Shown here: piece after piece, positions 25,885-34,571 of the stretch
Layout of the letters: each line of letters begins with the position of its first letter
Numbering within the stretch: the stretch's first letter is position 1
Assembly: GCA_021810905.1 (NCBI GenBank)
Contig: JAJZQH010000009.1
Span: 1-64,000 of the forward strand
From: a bacterium
GTDB lineage: Bacteria; UBA10199; 2-02-FULL-44-16; JAAZCA01
Direction of reading: 5' to 3'
Length of the DNA stretch: 64,000 bases
The notes under the pieces: model-generated
What the model saw: the letters and a program-made list of their open reading frames with translations, nothing else
Databases searched by the model: none
What the model was told of the DNA's origin: nothing
Position numbers and translations under genes: made by a program

Positions 25885-27771
25885 TCACCTTAAAGGCGTC
25901 ACCTTTACGGGCAATTCAAGCCGTGATCTTTTCTGCAGATCCCTGTAGACATGCACCACAGGTGCAGGATTTAAACCTGCATCAGGATAGGTGCTCTGGT
26001 CGGCACCCACAACCGTAATTCTGATATGGTGCCCTTTCTGGAAGATGTAAGAAACTGGAAGCATATCGAATACCAGCTCGGCAGGCTCGCCGCTTGGAAG
26101 ATTTTGCTGATCTTCTGCGTACCCACGATGCCATGGCGCACCGAGCGTGTCGAACGGCGCGTCACTCAATGCCCTGTCGGAAGCCTTGATGGCGCCTTCT
26201 GTTACATAGTTTGAGAAACCGGCTTCATCGATATCTTCAAGGTAGGCGATGAAGTTGCCGTCCGGATAGGTCGATGTTACCCACATTTTAATCACCGGAG
26301 TTCCCACTGCCTGAACGTCATCAGGGAGCGCATCGGTTGTGTACGTGAGTCCCTTTTCATCGTTTGGAGTCATGTCGGGATATCCAACCGGCGACCCTGG
26401 AGGTTCGGCAGCCGTTGACCATCGTGTTGGAGGACCTGAAGTGGCTGTGTAATCTACGGTGTATTCATCCGAAGCCTGTGGGAAGCTCGGAACAAGGGTC
26501 AGGCGACCGTCGTTAACCGAATTGACCGTGCCGCTTGTACCTTTGTTGAAAAAAAGTCTTGTCTTGATGCTCACCAATGGCGGCCAGACGCGAGCGGATT
26601 GAAATTTCTGCTCTTCCGGCGCATTGATAACCGCATAGTGAATTGGAGCTTCATTCATGATTCCGTTATCGATTCCCTTGAGCCAGTAATCATACCAACG
26701 CAGATGCTCAACCAATAAGAGAGGAACGTCTATTTGGTGATGGAATCCGGGAGTCATGGCAAGTTTTTGCGGAACAGTCATGTTTGCATACGCGTACAGC
26801 GTATCCCTTGTCCAATGATCGAGCCATTTACCCCAGTGATAGATCGCTACGCCGGATTGATTGATCTCATCAATGTGTGAGCTGACGCTTCTGGTATAGT
26901 GAAGCTGCTCTCCTGTGTGTGGATCAACACTGTCCCTGTAGGGAGATGAAGATGGACCGAAAGTTTCAAGTGGATTGATGTTCGCGGAGTGTTCGGCAAT
27001 TGCAGCTGCCAGCAGTGACCCATCCGGATCTTCATCGACAGGTGCGGTCGGCAGATCCGGAATAAGATTTAAATCGAGGAGCGTTGTCAGCATATCCCAC
27101 GCGCCTAGCGAATTCGCCAGGAATGCGCCATTCTGATAGAAGAAATCATAGGTGTCGAAATTGGCCTGCCTTGGGAAGATGCATTTCAAGGAAGGAGGTG
27201 CTTCAGCAGCTGTGAAGTACTGATCGGTTCCCAGGTATGAGTATCCAAACATACCAACTTTTCCGGTGCTCCAGTCCTGAGCGGCAAGCCATTCGGTAAT
27301 GTCGTAGGCGTCTTTACTTTCGTTTTCACTCCACATAGTGTTTTTAACGCCATATGAAGCGCCGGTTCCGCGAATATCAACCAGTGCCACGACGTAACCG
27401 TAGTTCATCAACTCCAATGCCCATGGTTCTGACATCATGAGCCAGTTGAGAACAAACCCGTTCGGGAATTTGTTCGCCCTGTGATAGGGGACATGCGCCC
27501 AGATAACAGGAAGTTTATGCCCAAGATCGGAAAAACGCCGACCATCTAAAGTAGGCATCAGCAGATCAACTGCCAATCGGGTCTCATGAGCTGTGCCTTC
27601 TTGCACAGTGACGTACTGAGACACTCGTTCGTAACCATTATAAATTGGTGCCGAGTATCCACTGTACTCTCCAAAACGAGAGACATGTTCCCCCTCCGCG
27701 AACGATGTCGGGATGAACCACAGCACTATTGCGACCAAAATCGTACTCGAAATAATAAATCGTTTTCTCAT
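25885..27771 (-). CDS. CocE/NonD-family hydrolase (X-Pro dipeptidyl-peptidase S15-like), exported
   Basis: A 628-residue alpha/beta hydrolase with an N-terminal signal peptide (MRKRFIISSTILVAIVLWFIPTSFA). The nucleophile motif is GMFGYSYLGTDQ (G-x-S-Y-x-G), preceded by VALVDIRGTGAS, which are both typical of the S15/CocE group. The C-terminal jelly-roll domain (WVTSTYPDGNFIAYLEDID, GHHIRITVVGAD) is also complete. Relatives cleave proline peptides or acyl esters, and the substrate here is unknown. Its composition is visibly more AT-rich than its neighbours, which suggests recent transfer. It may be a type II secretion substrate, as it bears a Sec signal. Confidence 0.9.
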   Translation of the reverse strand: MRKRFIISSTILVAIVLWFIPTSFAEGEHVSRFGEYSGYSAPIYNGYERVSQYVTVQEGTAHETRLAVDLLMPTLDGRRFSDLGHKLPVIWAHVPYHRANKFPNGFVLNWLMMSEPWALELMNYGYVVALVDIRGTGASYGVKNTMWSENESKDAYDITEWLAAQDWSTGKVGMFGYSYLGTDQYFTAAEAPPSLKCIFPRQANFDTYDFFYQNGAFLANSLGAWDMLTTLLDLNLIPDLPTAPVDEDPDGSLLAAAIAEHSANINPLETFGPSSSPYRDSVDPHTGEQLHYTRSVSSHIDEINQSGVAIYHWGKWLDHWTRDTLYAYANMTVPQKLAMTPGFHHQIDVPLLLVEHLRWYDYWLKGIDNGIMNEAPIHYAVINAPEEQKFQSARVWPPLVSIKTRLFFNKGTSGTVNSVNDGRLTLVPSFPQASDEYTVDYTATSGPPTRWSTAAEPPGSPVGYPDMTPNDEKGLTYTTDALPDDVQAVGTPVIKMWVTSTYPDGNFIAYLEDIDEAGFSNYVTEGAIKASDRALSDAPFDTLGAPWHRGYAEDQQNLPSGEPAELVFDMLPVSYIFQKGHHIRITVVGADQSTYPDAGLNPAPVVHVYRDLQKRSRLELPVKVTPLR

Positions 27772-27943
27772 ACCCTGTCCTCCCTTCTCGAAGAGGTTAA
27801 GAAATACAAAGAATAAAATTCGTTAACGTTCATGACGAAATGGATATATTGAATGGACTGTGCATCGTCAAATGAAATGCTGAGTTTCGAAATTGAGTAA
27901 CGGTTTGCAAGTTATGTCTGTTGATTTCTCAAGCATCGAATCC

Positions 27944-28038
27944 ATCAAACTCCATCAGGCGAACGGATAAAAACTTATCCATAATCAAACTCCATCAGGC
28001 GAATGGATAAAAACTTATCCATCATCAAGCCCCATCAT
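27944..28038. repeat. 40-bp tandem repeat, 2.4 copies
   Basis: The unit begins ATCAAACTCCATCAGGCGAA and ends with GGATAAAAACTTATCC, a 6-bp inverted repeat around AAAC. Copies start at 27944 and 27984 and differ at one or two positions; a third, partial copy starts at 28024. The layout resembles an iteron or a cluster of regulator sites. Confidence 0.85.
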
Positions 28039-28137
28039 AGAAGAAAAGTGGGAAGCGCGCTGATATGGTGCACGAATGTTCAACAGCAGATCATCTCTTC
28101 CTGTGCGATCATTTTGTATGCGAGCGTGAAAGTCTTT

Positions 28138-28203
28138 CAGGCGGAGCAAAGTGGTGCGCGCGGGCAACCTCGCGGGATACTTACGGAAAGCTTGCTCCGT
28201 CTG
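28138..28203. repeat. Inverted pair of CAGRCGGAG motifs (REPIN-like)
   Basis: CAGGCGGAGCAAA at 28138-28150 faces TTGCTCCGTCTG at 28192-28203. The arms can pair over 12 bases with one G-T pair and a loop of about 40 nt. Confidence 0.7.
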
Positions 28204-28216
28204 CCGGGGTGGAACT

Positions 28217-28229
28217 TGTCGGATTTGGG
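28217..28229 (+). promoter_or_regulatory. Upstream element TGTCGGATTTGGG
   Basis: It is identical to the words at 18963 and 57829 and, like them, ends 13 nt before CGCAAC. Confidence 0.7.
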
Positions 28230-28242
28230 GAAGGAGAATTCT

Positions 28243-28271
28243 CGCAACTTTTTGGTGTCTTTGCCGATAAT
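28243..28271 (+). promoter_or_regulatory. Shared promoter element, copy 4 (gene 28310)
   Basis: CGCAAC at 28243-28248, 16 nt, then CGATAAT at 28265-28271. The downstream ATG is 39 nt away. Confidence 0.75.
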
Positions 28272-28309
28272 AATCTTGGAGCGTAATCGCCATCCTCTGG
28301 AGACATGCC

Positions 28310-28543
28310 ATGAAAATTGATCCGGATGGAAGATCCAGTCTGCCTTGCGATTTTCCTGATGTTGTAAAGCCCGTAGGAACCGAGGAGCTGCCATCCGACG
28401 ACACCGAGGGTTTGACCTTTCAAAAGATCAATGCATCTATGAAGATGAGCGCATATATGAAGAGGGTCAATACGAGCGACGAAGATTTCTCAAGGCCGAT
28501 GCACAGATTTCTTATGCGGCTGGAAGCAGGACAAAACAGGTAG
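28310..28543 (+). CDS. Unknown 77-residue protein, shared-promoter regulon
   Basis: A small protein with no recognised family. The N-terminal 35 residues are acidic and proline-containing, and the rest is helical with several methionines (KINASMKMSAYMKRV, then FSRPMHRFLMRLEAG). No signal peptide or membrane segment is present. GGAG lies about 7 nt before the ATG at 28310. That a promoter of the shared type stands 39 nt upstream is the best argument that this short frame is a real gene. Confidence 0.62.
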   Translation: MKIDPDGRSSLPCDFPDVVKPVGTEELPSDDTEGLTFQKINASMKMSAYMKRVNTSDEDFSRPMHRFLMRLEAGQNR

Positions 28544-28601
28544 TGCAGATCCGCAACCAAAGCGGTTGTATAATAAGCAAATCATAACTATCCGCCACAG
28601 C

Positions 28602-28745
28602 TCACGCCTTTCCCATCACAGGCTTGGTCCACTTCTTCTTGTTCCAAATGTGATTTTTCCACAGGAGTACATTGAGCGCCACGAAGATGCCGGCGTTATA
28701 GAGCGCAAGCGCGGTTGCGAGGAGTGCTGATTTGATTCGTTCCAT
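28602..28745 (-). CDS. 47-residue single-pass membrane protein
   Basis: A short open frame reads MERIKSALLATALALYNAGIF and ends in KKKWTKPVMGKA. One hydrophobic segment (about residues 7-29) is followed by a positively charged tail, so the protein should sit in the inner membrane with its C-terminus in the cytoplasm. The ribosome-binding site is weak (GGAA). It lies 100 bp after the end of the class II aldolase gene on the same strand and might be its last operon member. Function unknown. Confidence 0.5.
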   Translation of the reverse strand: MERIKSALLATALALYNAGIFVALNVLLWKNHIWNKKKWTKPVMGKA

Positions 28746-28845
28746 TTTGTTTCCATTCTTTATCGATCACCGGATCAACGCAAGCAACGTTTTGTTATAA
28801 AACGCGTTGCTGGCGTTTCTCGCCTTGGCTTTGCTGGCGCCGTAC

Positions 28846-29532
28846 CTATTCCAGCAGTTCCAGCAGGGTCTGCGAGATATGCTGGCCCAGCTTGCGGGCC
28901 TGCGAGGTGAGCTTTCGGAGCTCCGTCTTCGTGAGCGGTTCGATCGTGCCCATTGAGCTCACCAGATACGCCACGTTGGCGATATGCTCCAGGTGCTCGA
29001 GTCGATTGTACGCGTCCTGCAGGTCCTTGCCGAGCACCAGCACTCCATGACGCTTGAGCAGGAACGCGTTGTGCTTCTCGATGAACGGCGCGAGTTTTAC
29101 GCACATCTCGTCGGTGCCGGGAGTGGCGTACGGCACGAGCGGAACCGGGCCTATGTAGATGGCGAGCTCGGGCAGGAGCATCTCGGTGAGCGAGATCTCG
29201 GCGAGAGAGCACGCGAGGCAGTAGTGCGGATGCGCGTGGATCGCGGCGTTCACATCCGGCCTTGCCCTGTAGACCTCGCGGTGCATCGCAACCTCGGAAG
29301 AGGGGCGCTTTTCGGGATCGAGAGGCGTGCCGTCCGCGCGGCACTCGATGATCGAATCAGGGCCAACGGCATCCTTGCGCGTGGATGCGGGAGTGATGAG
29401 GAATCCCTCTCCCCGGCGCACGGAGACGTTGCCGCTGGTGGCCACGAGATAGCTGCGCTCATAGAGTCTGTTGCAGACGTCGGCGACGGCGCGCCTCGGT
29501 TCGCTCTCCCAGATGCGCGCTCCCGTGCTCAT
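28846..29532 (-). CDS. Class II aldolase/adducin family protein
   Basis: A 228-residue zinc-dependent aldolase of the L-fuculose-phosphate/L-ribulose-phosphate type. It has the substrate-binding TSGNVSVRRG, the catalytic glutamate in KRPSSEVAMHREVY, the zinc-binding HAHPHY at about residue 101 and the second histidine in LKRHGVLVLG. Such enzymes split or epimerise sugar phosphates in the cytoplasm. It is the last gene of an operon for a CDP-alcohol-type lipid or polyol phosphate; its start overlaps the flippase stop (ATGA). Its substrate in this context is not evident. Confidence 0.88.
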   Translation of the reverse strand: MSTGARIWESEPRRAVADVCNRLYERSYLVATSGNVSVRRGEGFLITPASTRKDAVGPDSIIECRADGTPLDPEKRPSSEVAMHREVYRARPDVNAAIHAHPHYCLACSLAEISLTEMLLPELAIYIGPVPLVPYATPGTDEMCVKLAPFIEKHNAFLLKRHGVLVLGKDLQDAYNRLEHLEHIANVAYLVSSMGTIEPLTKTELRKLTSQARKLGQHISQTLLELLE

Positions 29533-30551
29533 GAGATCGCCTCCTCGATGACTTTCTCGTCCTCTTCCCAGGCCTTGCGGCGGTCCGCAGCACTCAGGAA
29601 GAGCAGGCCGAGAACGATCCAGAAGCCGGCCCTGATGCGCTTGGCGATCTGGATGGTGATGCCGATGGCTGGATTGAGATGCATGAGATAAAGCACGCCG
29701 CTGTACGCGCCCTCCATGACGCCGAGAGCGCCGGGCACGAAGGTGAAGGCGGCGTTGACCATCGGAGCCAGTGCTGCAAGCATGAGCGCAGCGAAGAGCG
29801 TGAAATCATCCGACACCACGCGGCCCACCGCGTAGATTTCCACGACGCCGAGCATCCTGCCGATCACGTGATAGATTAGCGCCAGCACAAAGCCGCGATG
29901 GTTTGACTCGTAAAAATCGACTATGTGGCTGTCCAATTCCTGGAAGCGATGTACCGTCTTGTCCGAAAACTCGCGCTTGATGCCGAAGCGCTGGCAGATG
30001 CCGATCAGCAGGCTGAAGAGCCCCTTGCGCTGGTGCACGAGTACGAACCCCATGAAGAGGAACGATACGGCGAGCACTATAGGTACGCCGTACTTTATGT
30101 TCGCGGAGAGGTCCTGGAACGTGAATAGAGCGACGATGATACCGAGAAGTATCGTAATGAGTACCGCAATGCTGTGCAGCGTGCGGTCGACGACTACCGA
30201 GGCGGCTCCCTCGGAGAGTGGAAAATTTTTCTTGAGCAGGTAGATGCGCATCGGATCGCCGCCGATGAAGTTTGCCGGAGTCATCGTGTTGACCGCTTCG
30301 CCCGCGATCTTGATGCGGAAGAGCTCGAAGAAACCGATGCCGTCGGAGAGCCTGTGCAGAAACTGCATCCACGCGGCGGTATAGAGCGCATAACCCGCCC
30401 CGCTGATCACGAGGATAGGCACGAACCACCAGCCGAGTTCGCGCACGTTCTCAACTATTGCAGTGATGCCGATCTTTCTGACGAGCATTATGAAGAGCAC
30501 CGCACCCACGGCAAGAAATACGTAGCGCATCTGCTTTGCGAGTTTTTTCAT
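29529..30551 (-). CDS. Flippase-like membrane protein (LPG synthase TM / UPF0104), second paralogue
   Basis: A 340-residue membrane protein with eight predicted helices. The family features are TPANFIGGDPMRIYLLKKNF near residue 95, followed by SLLIGICQRFGI and NAAFTFVPGALGVMEGAYSG near residue 270. It is a paralogue of the protein at 5389. It overlaps its two operon neighbours by 4 nt each, which ties it to the cytidylyltransferase and the aldolase. The likely role is to move the product of this operon across the inner membrane. Confidence 0.86.
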   Translation of the reverse strand: MKKLAKQMRYVFLAVGAVLFIMLVRKIGITAIVENVRELGWWFVPILVISGAGYALYTAAWMQFLHRLSDGIGFFELFRIKIAGEAVNTMTPANFIGGDPMRIYLLKKNFPLSEGAASVVVDRTLHSIAVLITILLGIIVALFTFQDLSANIKYGVPIVLAVSFLFMGFVLVHQRKGLFSLLIGICQRFGIKREFSDKTVHRFQELDSHIVDFYESNHRGFVLALIYHVIGRMLGVVEIYAVGRVVSDDFTLFAALMLAALAPMVNAAFTFVPGALGVMEGAYSGVLYLMHLNPAIGITIQIAKRIRAGFWIVLGLLFLSAADRRKAWEEDEKVIEEAIS

Positions 30552-31270
30552 AGGAGGAAATTGGGGTTGTGGCGAAGCACCGTCTCGGCGCGTTCCAGGT
30601 CTTCGGGCGTATCCACCTCGAGCCAGGGCATGCCGGATGCATCGCAGATGTCTATTGTCATATTATTGCAGGCGAGATGAGCCAGCGCCGCCTCGGCGTT
30701 GGCGGAATCGCCGTATTCCTTGTGTGCAGCTGCTACCCCGCCGCGGTAATCATCCAGCGCATCTTTGCTGCAAAGGGTCATCCCGATATATCCGCAGTCG
30801 TATTCGGTGAGCGTCTTTTTGATTCCGACGACGCGCCGCTTGCCGTCCAGCTTGACCTTCATATCGTCCGCCACGAGTTCGCGGTCGAAGTCGCAGACCG
30901 CGGTGATCCCCTGCGCATGCTGAAGGATGTGCTGAAGCATCCTGCGCGGATAGATGTGATCCACGTTCATGAGCAGCATGTCGCCGCGAACGTGCGGGAG
31001 AGCGGTCTCAACAGTTATGATGCTTCCTTCCCTGAAGCGCGGATTATGAATCGTGCGGACGTCGGGACTGTGCTTCGCGAGAAATGCCGAGAGCTGCTCC
31101 CCTTCGTAGCCTGTGACCACGATGCGCTCCGTGATATCGGGGTGATCGAGAAAATCGAGTGCGCGCAGTATGAGCTCCCGGCCGGACGCCTGTACCAGCG
31201 CCTTGGGCTTATCGCTCGTGAGCCCGCCCAGCCTGTTTCCCATTCCGGCTGCTATGATCAGTGCCTGCAT
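30548..31270 (-). CDS. Sugar/inositol-phosphate nucleotidyltransferase, IPCT-like
   Basis: A 240-residue GT-A-fold nucleotidyltransferase. It opens with MQALIIAAGMGNRLGGLTSD and KPKALVQ, the nucleotide-binding loop of the family. The metal-site aspartate is in LLMNVDHIYP, and a late D-T-P-E motif (EVDTPEDLERAE) ends it. The overall look is closest to inositol-1-phosphate cytidylyltransferases, which make CDP-inositol. The neighbour encoding a DIPP-synthase-like CDP-alcohol phosphotransferase supports this. The ATG at 31270 is chosen because the family motif starts there; a TTG at 31291 overlaps the HAD stop. It may activate a different polyol phosphate. Confidence 0.8.
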   Translation of the reverse strand: MQALIIAAGMGNRLGGLTSDKPKALVQASGRELILRALDFLDHPDITERIVVTGYEGEQLSAFLAKHSPDVRTIHNPRFREGSIITVETALPHVRGDMLLMNVDHIYPRRMLQHILQHAQGITAVCDFDRELVADDMKVKLDGKRRVVGIKKTLTEYDCGYIGMTLCSKDALDDYRGGVAAAHKEYGDSANAEAALAHLACNNMTIDICDASGMPWLEVDTPEDLERAETVLRHNPNFLL

Positions 31271-31287
31271 ATGAAGTCCGTGATCAC

Positions 31288-31935
31288 TCAAAAAAATGTT
31301 TTCAACTCCGCCAGATTCGCAATCACCGTGGTATTCGGGAACTTCGCAGCGAACTGCTCGCGCGTGAAGGTCCCTTCCTTGGCTATGAACTTGATCCCAT
31401 AGTCGAGGGCCCGCTCGCCGTCCTTCATGGAATCGCCGACAAACACCATCGCGTCGCGGGATACGTCGAGTTCATGCTCGATATGGCAGAAATGATCGCG
31501 GCCTTTTGCAAAGCCGGGTTTGAACCCGAGGACCATGTCGAATTCCACGCCGGCGCGCGTAACGAAATTCTCGACCAGGTGCTGGAAGTTGTTCGAGGAT
31601 ACCGCGGTCCTGATGCCGTGCTGCCGCAGGTGCGCGATCGTCTCAGCCGCGTCGTCGAAGAGCGGCTCCCTGAAGTATCCTTCGAGCTTGGCCTTCTCGT
31701 ACTCCTCCGCTGCATAGGCGTTTGCGGGGTTGCCCGGGAAGATCACCTCGAGCTGCTGAAAGAAGGGGAGGCCAGAGGTTTCGATATACTTCTGCCTCGC
31801 CGTCTCCGTATCTATTGCATAGTGGCGCGGCATGACGCGGGATGCGATGGATGCGAACGCGCGCATGGAGTCCACGATCGTGCCGTCGAAGTCGAACGCT
31901 ATTGCGCGGATATTCCCAGTCTCGCTGGTTTTCAT
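31288..31935 (-). CDS. HAD-superfamily phosphatase
   Basis: A 215-residue subfamily IA haloacid-dehalogenase-like hydrolase. Motif I is AFDFDGTIVDS near the start, motif II the serine in TAVSSNN, and motifs III/IV lie in VFVGDSMKDGERALDYG. Such enzymes remove phosphate from small molecules. Here it follows the CDP-alcohol phosphotransferase with an ATGA overlap. If that enzyme makes a phosphorylated product such as di-myo-inositol-phosphate-phosphate or a phosphoinositol phosphate lipid, this phosphatase would be the natural next step. Confidence 0.85.
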   Translation of the reverse strand: MKTSETGNIRAIAFDFDGTIVDSMRAFASIASRVMPRHYAIDTETARQKYIETSGLPFFQQLEVIFPGNPANAYAAEEYEKAKLEGYFREPLFDDAAETIAHLRQHGIRTAVSSNNFQHLVENFVTRAGVEFDMVLGFKPGFAKGRDHFCHIEHELDVSRDAMVFVGDSMKDGERALDYGIKFIAKEGTFTREQFAAKFPNTTVIANLAELKTFF

Positions 31936-33284
31936 ACGTTCACCCCTTCCCTGCCGAGTTCTCTGCCAACGCGGCAGCTGTCCGGTTGCGCGGCCCGCCA
32001 TGCCTTGAGGTTGAGGTACGTGAGTATGATCGCGGCCAGGGCGGTGCCGAACGCGGTGATGAAGAGCCACCAGTAGAGCACGCCAATGACGGCGAAGGAG
32101 AGAAACATAAAGGAGAAGACGTCCTTCTTGAGCGTGTATTTTCCGTACTTGATGAAATACAGGAGCCAGCCCGGTTCTCCGGACAGGCGGGAAATGTAGG
32201 CGGTGTCGAAGGTTGCCAGGCTTGCCGACTGCGTGTTCCTGGATAGATAGCGGATCATCCAGAAGAGAGTGACGGCCGTGCCCGCGAGCATGATCCCGCC
32301 AGCTATGAATGCCGTGATCGAATGCGTGTGCCGCCAGTAGCCCGCGATCAGGCCGGCCATGAAGCTGCCGAGCGAGAGGTTGTCGGAGAGCGTGTCGATA
32401 TATTGTCCGAACTTGCTGCAGCGGAAGGTGAGCTTGGCGACTTCGCCGTCGCATCCATCCACGATCGAGGCCGTCTGGAAGAGGATTGCGCCCAGGAGGA
32501 TGATCTCGTAGCGGTGCCCGTCGGCGATGAATACGCCGGAGAAGAGCCCGATGAGGATATTGAAGACTGTGATGGCGTTGGGGCTTACCCAGAGCTTCGA
32601 TAGGAACAGGCTGATCGGCAGCGAGATGCGCTTGTTGATGTATTTAGCCACCGGACCCGGCGTGGAGTGGCGGATCGCCTCGGCCAGGAACTTCTCCGCC
32701 ACGGCGCGCTCGCGCGGGCGGCGGAGGAGGAACGTGTTGATCCCGAGCGGCGCGGTCGCCGCGGTCGAGGGCTGCGATTCCATGAGGTGCGCGAGGCAGC
32801 TTTCGATCGAGCGTGGCGTCGCCGCGGTGAAGTCCTCCAGCGAGCGCCAGGAGGAGAGCGAGGCGTCTATGATGGGCAGCCTGTGCGCTCCCTCCTCGCA
32901 GAGCATGATCGCGCTGTCCGTCAGCGTGAGAGCGCGCATCGTGGAGACGAGTTCCTTCTCGAACAGGAGGTTTGCATTGATTAGGAGTATCCGCTCTGCG
33001 GATTCATCCGCTATCTGCCGAATTATACGAGGGCTCACTCTGTACGGTTCGTCGTAGCTTACGATGTCTATCTGCGGGAGCTTCTGCCCGCTGTATCTCT
33101 CGAGGAAGCGCGCGATCTTTTCGCGCTGCGAGGCGGCGATTAATATCGTGAGATGATCGATGCCCGCCTGAGCGAGCGTGAGTATGCCGCGCACTATGAG
33201 TGGGACGCCGGCCACTTTGAGACTGGCCAGCACCATCGCCTCGGGAGTGTCAGATGGGACGTAGATTAGGGCTTGATTCTTCAT
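31932..33284 (-). CDS. Bifunctional-type IPCT/DIPP synthase-like CDP-alcohol phosphotransferase
   Basis: A 450-residue two-domain protein. Residues 1-200 resemble a degenerate nucleotidyltransferase domain (QALIYVPSDTPEAM, then LLINANLLFE) that lacks the glycine-rich loop. From about residue 230 it is an integral membrane CDP-alcohol phosphatidyltransferase. The eight-residue-spaced signature D-G-x2-A-K-x8-G-x3-D-x3-D is complete in the stretch VDGCDGEVAKL to YIDTLSDN. The doubled DGCDGE is typical of di-myo-inositol-phosphate-phosphate synthases. It heads a five-gene operon with 4-nt overlaps. Either DIP or a phosphoinositol lipid could be the product. There is no clear Shine-Dalgarno sequence before the ATG at 33284. 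Confidence 0.83.
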   Translation of the reverse strand: MKNQALIYVPSDTPEAMVLASLKVAGVPLIVRGILTLAQAGIDHLTILIAASQREKIARFLERYSGQKLPQIDIVSYDEPYRVSPRIIRQIADESAERILLINANLLFEKELVSTMRALTLTDSAIMLCEEGAHRLPIIDASLSSWRSLEDFTAATPRSIESCLAHLMESQPSTAATAPLGINTFLLRRPRERAVAEKFLAEAIRHSTPGPVAKYINKRISLPISLFLSKLWVSPNAITVFNILIGLFSGVFIADGHRYEIILLGAILFQTASIVDGCDGEVAKLTFRCSKFGQYIDTLSDNLSLGSFMAGLIAGYWRHTHSITAFIAGGIMLAGTAVTLFWMIRYLSRNTQSASLATFDTAYISRLSGEPGWLLYFIKYGKYTLKKDVFSFMFLSFAVIGVLYWWLFITAFGTALAAIILTYLNLKAWRAAQPDSCRVGRELGREGVNV

Positions 33285-33495
33285 TATTGAGAGGCCGAAA
33301 CCTAGCAAAAGCCATTGAAACTTGTAAAGAAAATTCAATTCGATGATTCCCGCGGCAAGCCGCGGGAATTCCGCCACCCTCTCCCTTGAGGGGAGAGGGA
33401 AGGGTGAGGGTGCCCTGAGCAATTATCCGGCATGCAATTGACGATTTGGGCAAAGATGTGCTAGCCAATCCGTTCATTTGATCGAGGAAGGGATT
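33285..33495. other. Divergent intergenic region with two hairpins
   Basis: ATTCCCGCGGC and GCCGCGGGAAT form an 11-bp stem at 33346-33369. Next to it CACCCTCTCCC and GGGTGAGGGTG-type words at 33376-33412 form a second, imperfect hairpin. The latter shares its wording with the palindromic element at 57677. Confidence 0.75.
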
Positions 33496-34467
33496 ATGGT
33501 TGATATCGAGCACATAGAGCATCGTTCGCCCACGCCATTCCGGGGCGGATGGTATTTCCTCCGCTGCAAGATGCGCCAGATGCCGGTGCTCGTGAACCTC
33601 GAAATCACCAAAAAATGCAACGCGCGTTGCACCTTCTGTTCTTGCTGGCAGGAGGGCAAAAGCGAGGAGCTTGCCGATTACGCGCCGGTCATCAAGAAGT
33701 TTCGGCCGGTGGTCGTCTCCGTATCCGGCGGCGAGCCGCTCATGCGCAAGGACTGCGCGGAGGTCCTGCAGAAATTGCGGCCGTACTGCCACTACCTGGC
33801 CTTGATCACAAACGGCGCCATGTTGAACGGGGCGACTGCGCGTTCTCTGGCCGAGGCCGGCGTCAACCAGATCTGCGTCTCACTCGACTACCTGGGCAAG
33901 AGGCACGATGAGACGCGCCGCGTGAACGGGCTCTTCGAGCACGTATCGCGGATCATACCGGAGCTTACCAGTGCTGGCTATCGCATCGCGTTGAATACGA
34001 TCATCATGGAGTCGAACCTGGACGAGATACTGCCGATCGCGTATCGCGCGAAGGAGTGGGGCTCCATGGTTTCGTTCTCCGCTTTCTGCACGCTCAAGCG
34101 CGGCAACGGCGAGGAGATGGTGGCGCAGCGGCGCTATTCGCAGCTTGTGGGAATCGTGGAGGAGATCCGCAAGCTCAAGAGAAAGCTCGGGCACATCAAA
34201 AATTCAGATTATTATCTGAGCAGGATACCCGCTTATTTTCGCGACGGGGCGATGGCTGGTTGTCGCGCGGGGTTCAAGTGGGTGCAGGTCACGCCCGACG
34301 GATATATCCAGCAGTGCTCGGAGCTGCCTCGCATTTGCCACTATTCCGAGTACGATCCGCGCGCCGTTAAACCGGTCACCTGCAAGAAGTGCTGGTACAC
34401 ATGCAGGGGAGAGGCCGAGGCACAGCCGCTGGCGCCCGGCAGGCTCATGGAGCTCATTCGGGCCTAG
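33496..34467 (+). CDS. Radical SAM protein
   Basis: A 323-residue radical S-adenosylmethionine enzyme. The [4Fe-4S] motif C-x3-C-x2-C is in KKCNARCTFCSC, followed by VSVSGGEPLMRKD, which binds SAM. Late cysteines (QQCSELPRICHY and CKKCWYTCRGE) suggest a SPASM-like auxiliary cluster. The ATG at 33496 has AGGAAGGG 5 nt upstream, better than the TTG at 33478. It is divergent from the CDP-alcohol operon and might modify a lipid head group or a peptide; the substrate is unknown. HpnH-like enzymes of hopanoid synthesis are distant relatives. Confidence 0.88.
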   Translation: MVDIEHIEHRSPTPFRGGWYFLRCKMRQMPVLVNLEITKKCNARCTFCSCWQEGKSEELADYAPVIKKFRPVVVSVSGGEPLMRKDCAEVLQKLRPYCHYLALITNGAMLNGATARSLAEAGVNQICVSLDYLGKRHDETRRVNGLFEHVSRIIPELTSAGYRIALNTIIMESNLDEILPIAYRAKEWGSMVSFSAFCTLKRGNGEEMVAQRRYSQLVGIVEEIRKLKRKLGHIKNSDYYLSRIPAYFRDGAMAGCRAGFKWVQVTPDGYIQQCSELPRICHYSEYDPRAVKPVTCKKCWYTCRGEAEAQPLAPGRLMELIRA

Positions 34468-34571
34468 GTTTGCCATATTTTTTCTTGCACGCCTCAATTG
34501 ATCCCGGTATATACGCGGTTAATTACCGAAACTGAAACAAACATTTTCCCTAGGGGGAAAGGAGGAGTTCG

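Larger units (their letters stand above)
27772..28242. other. 470-bp intergenic region with tandem and inverted repeats
   Basis: It holds a 40-bp tandem repeat, an inverted pair of the CAGACGGAG motif and the upstream element of promoter copy 4, each listed separately. No gene longer than the small ones described is convincing. Confidence 0.65.
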
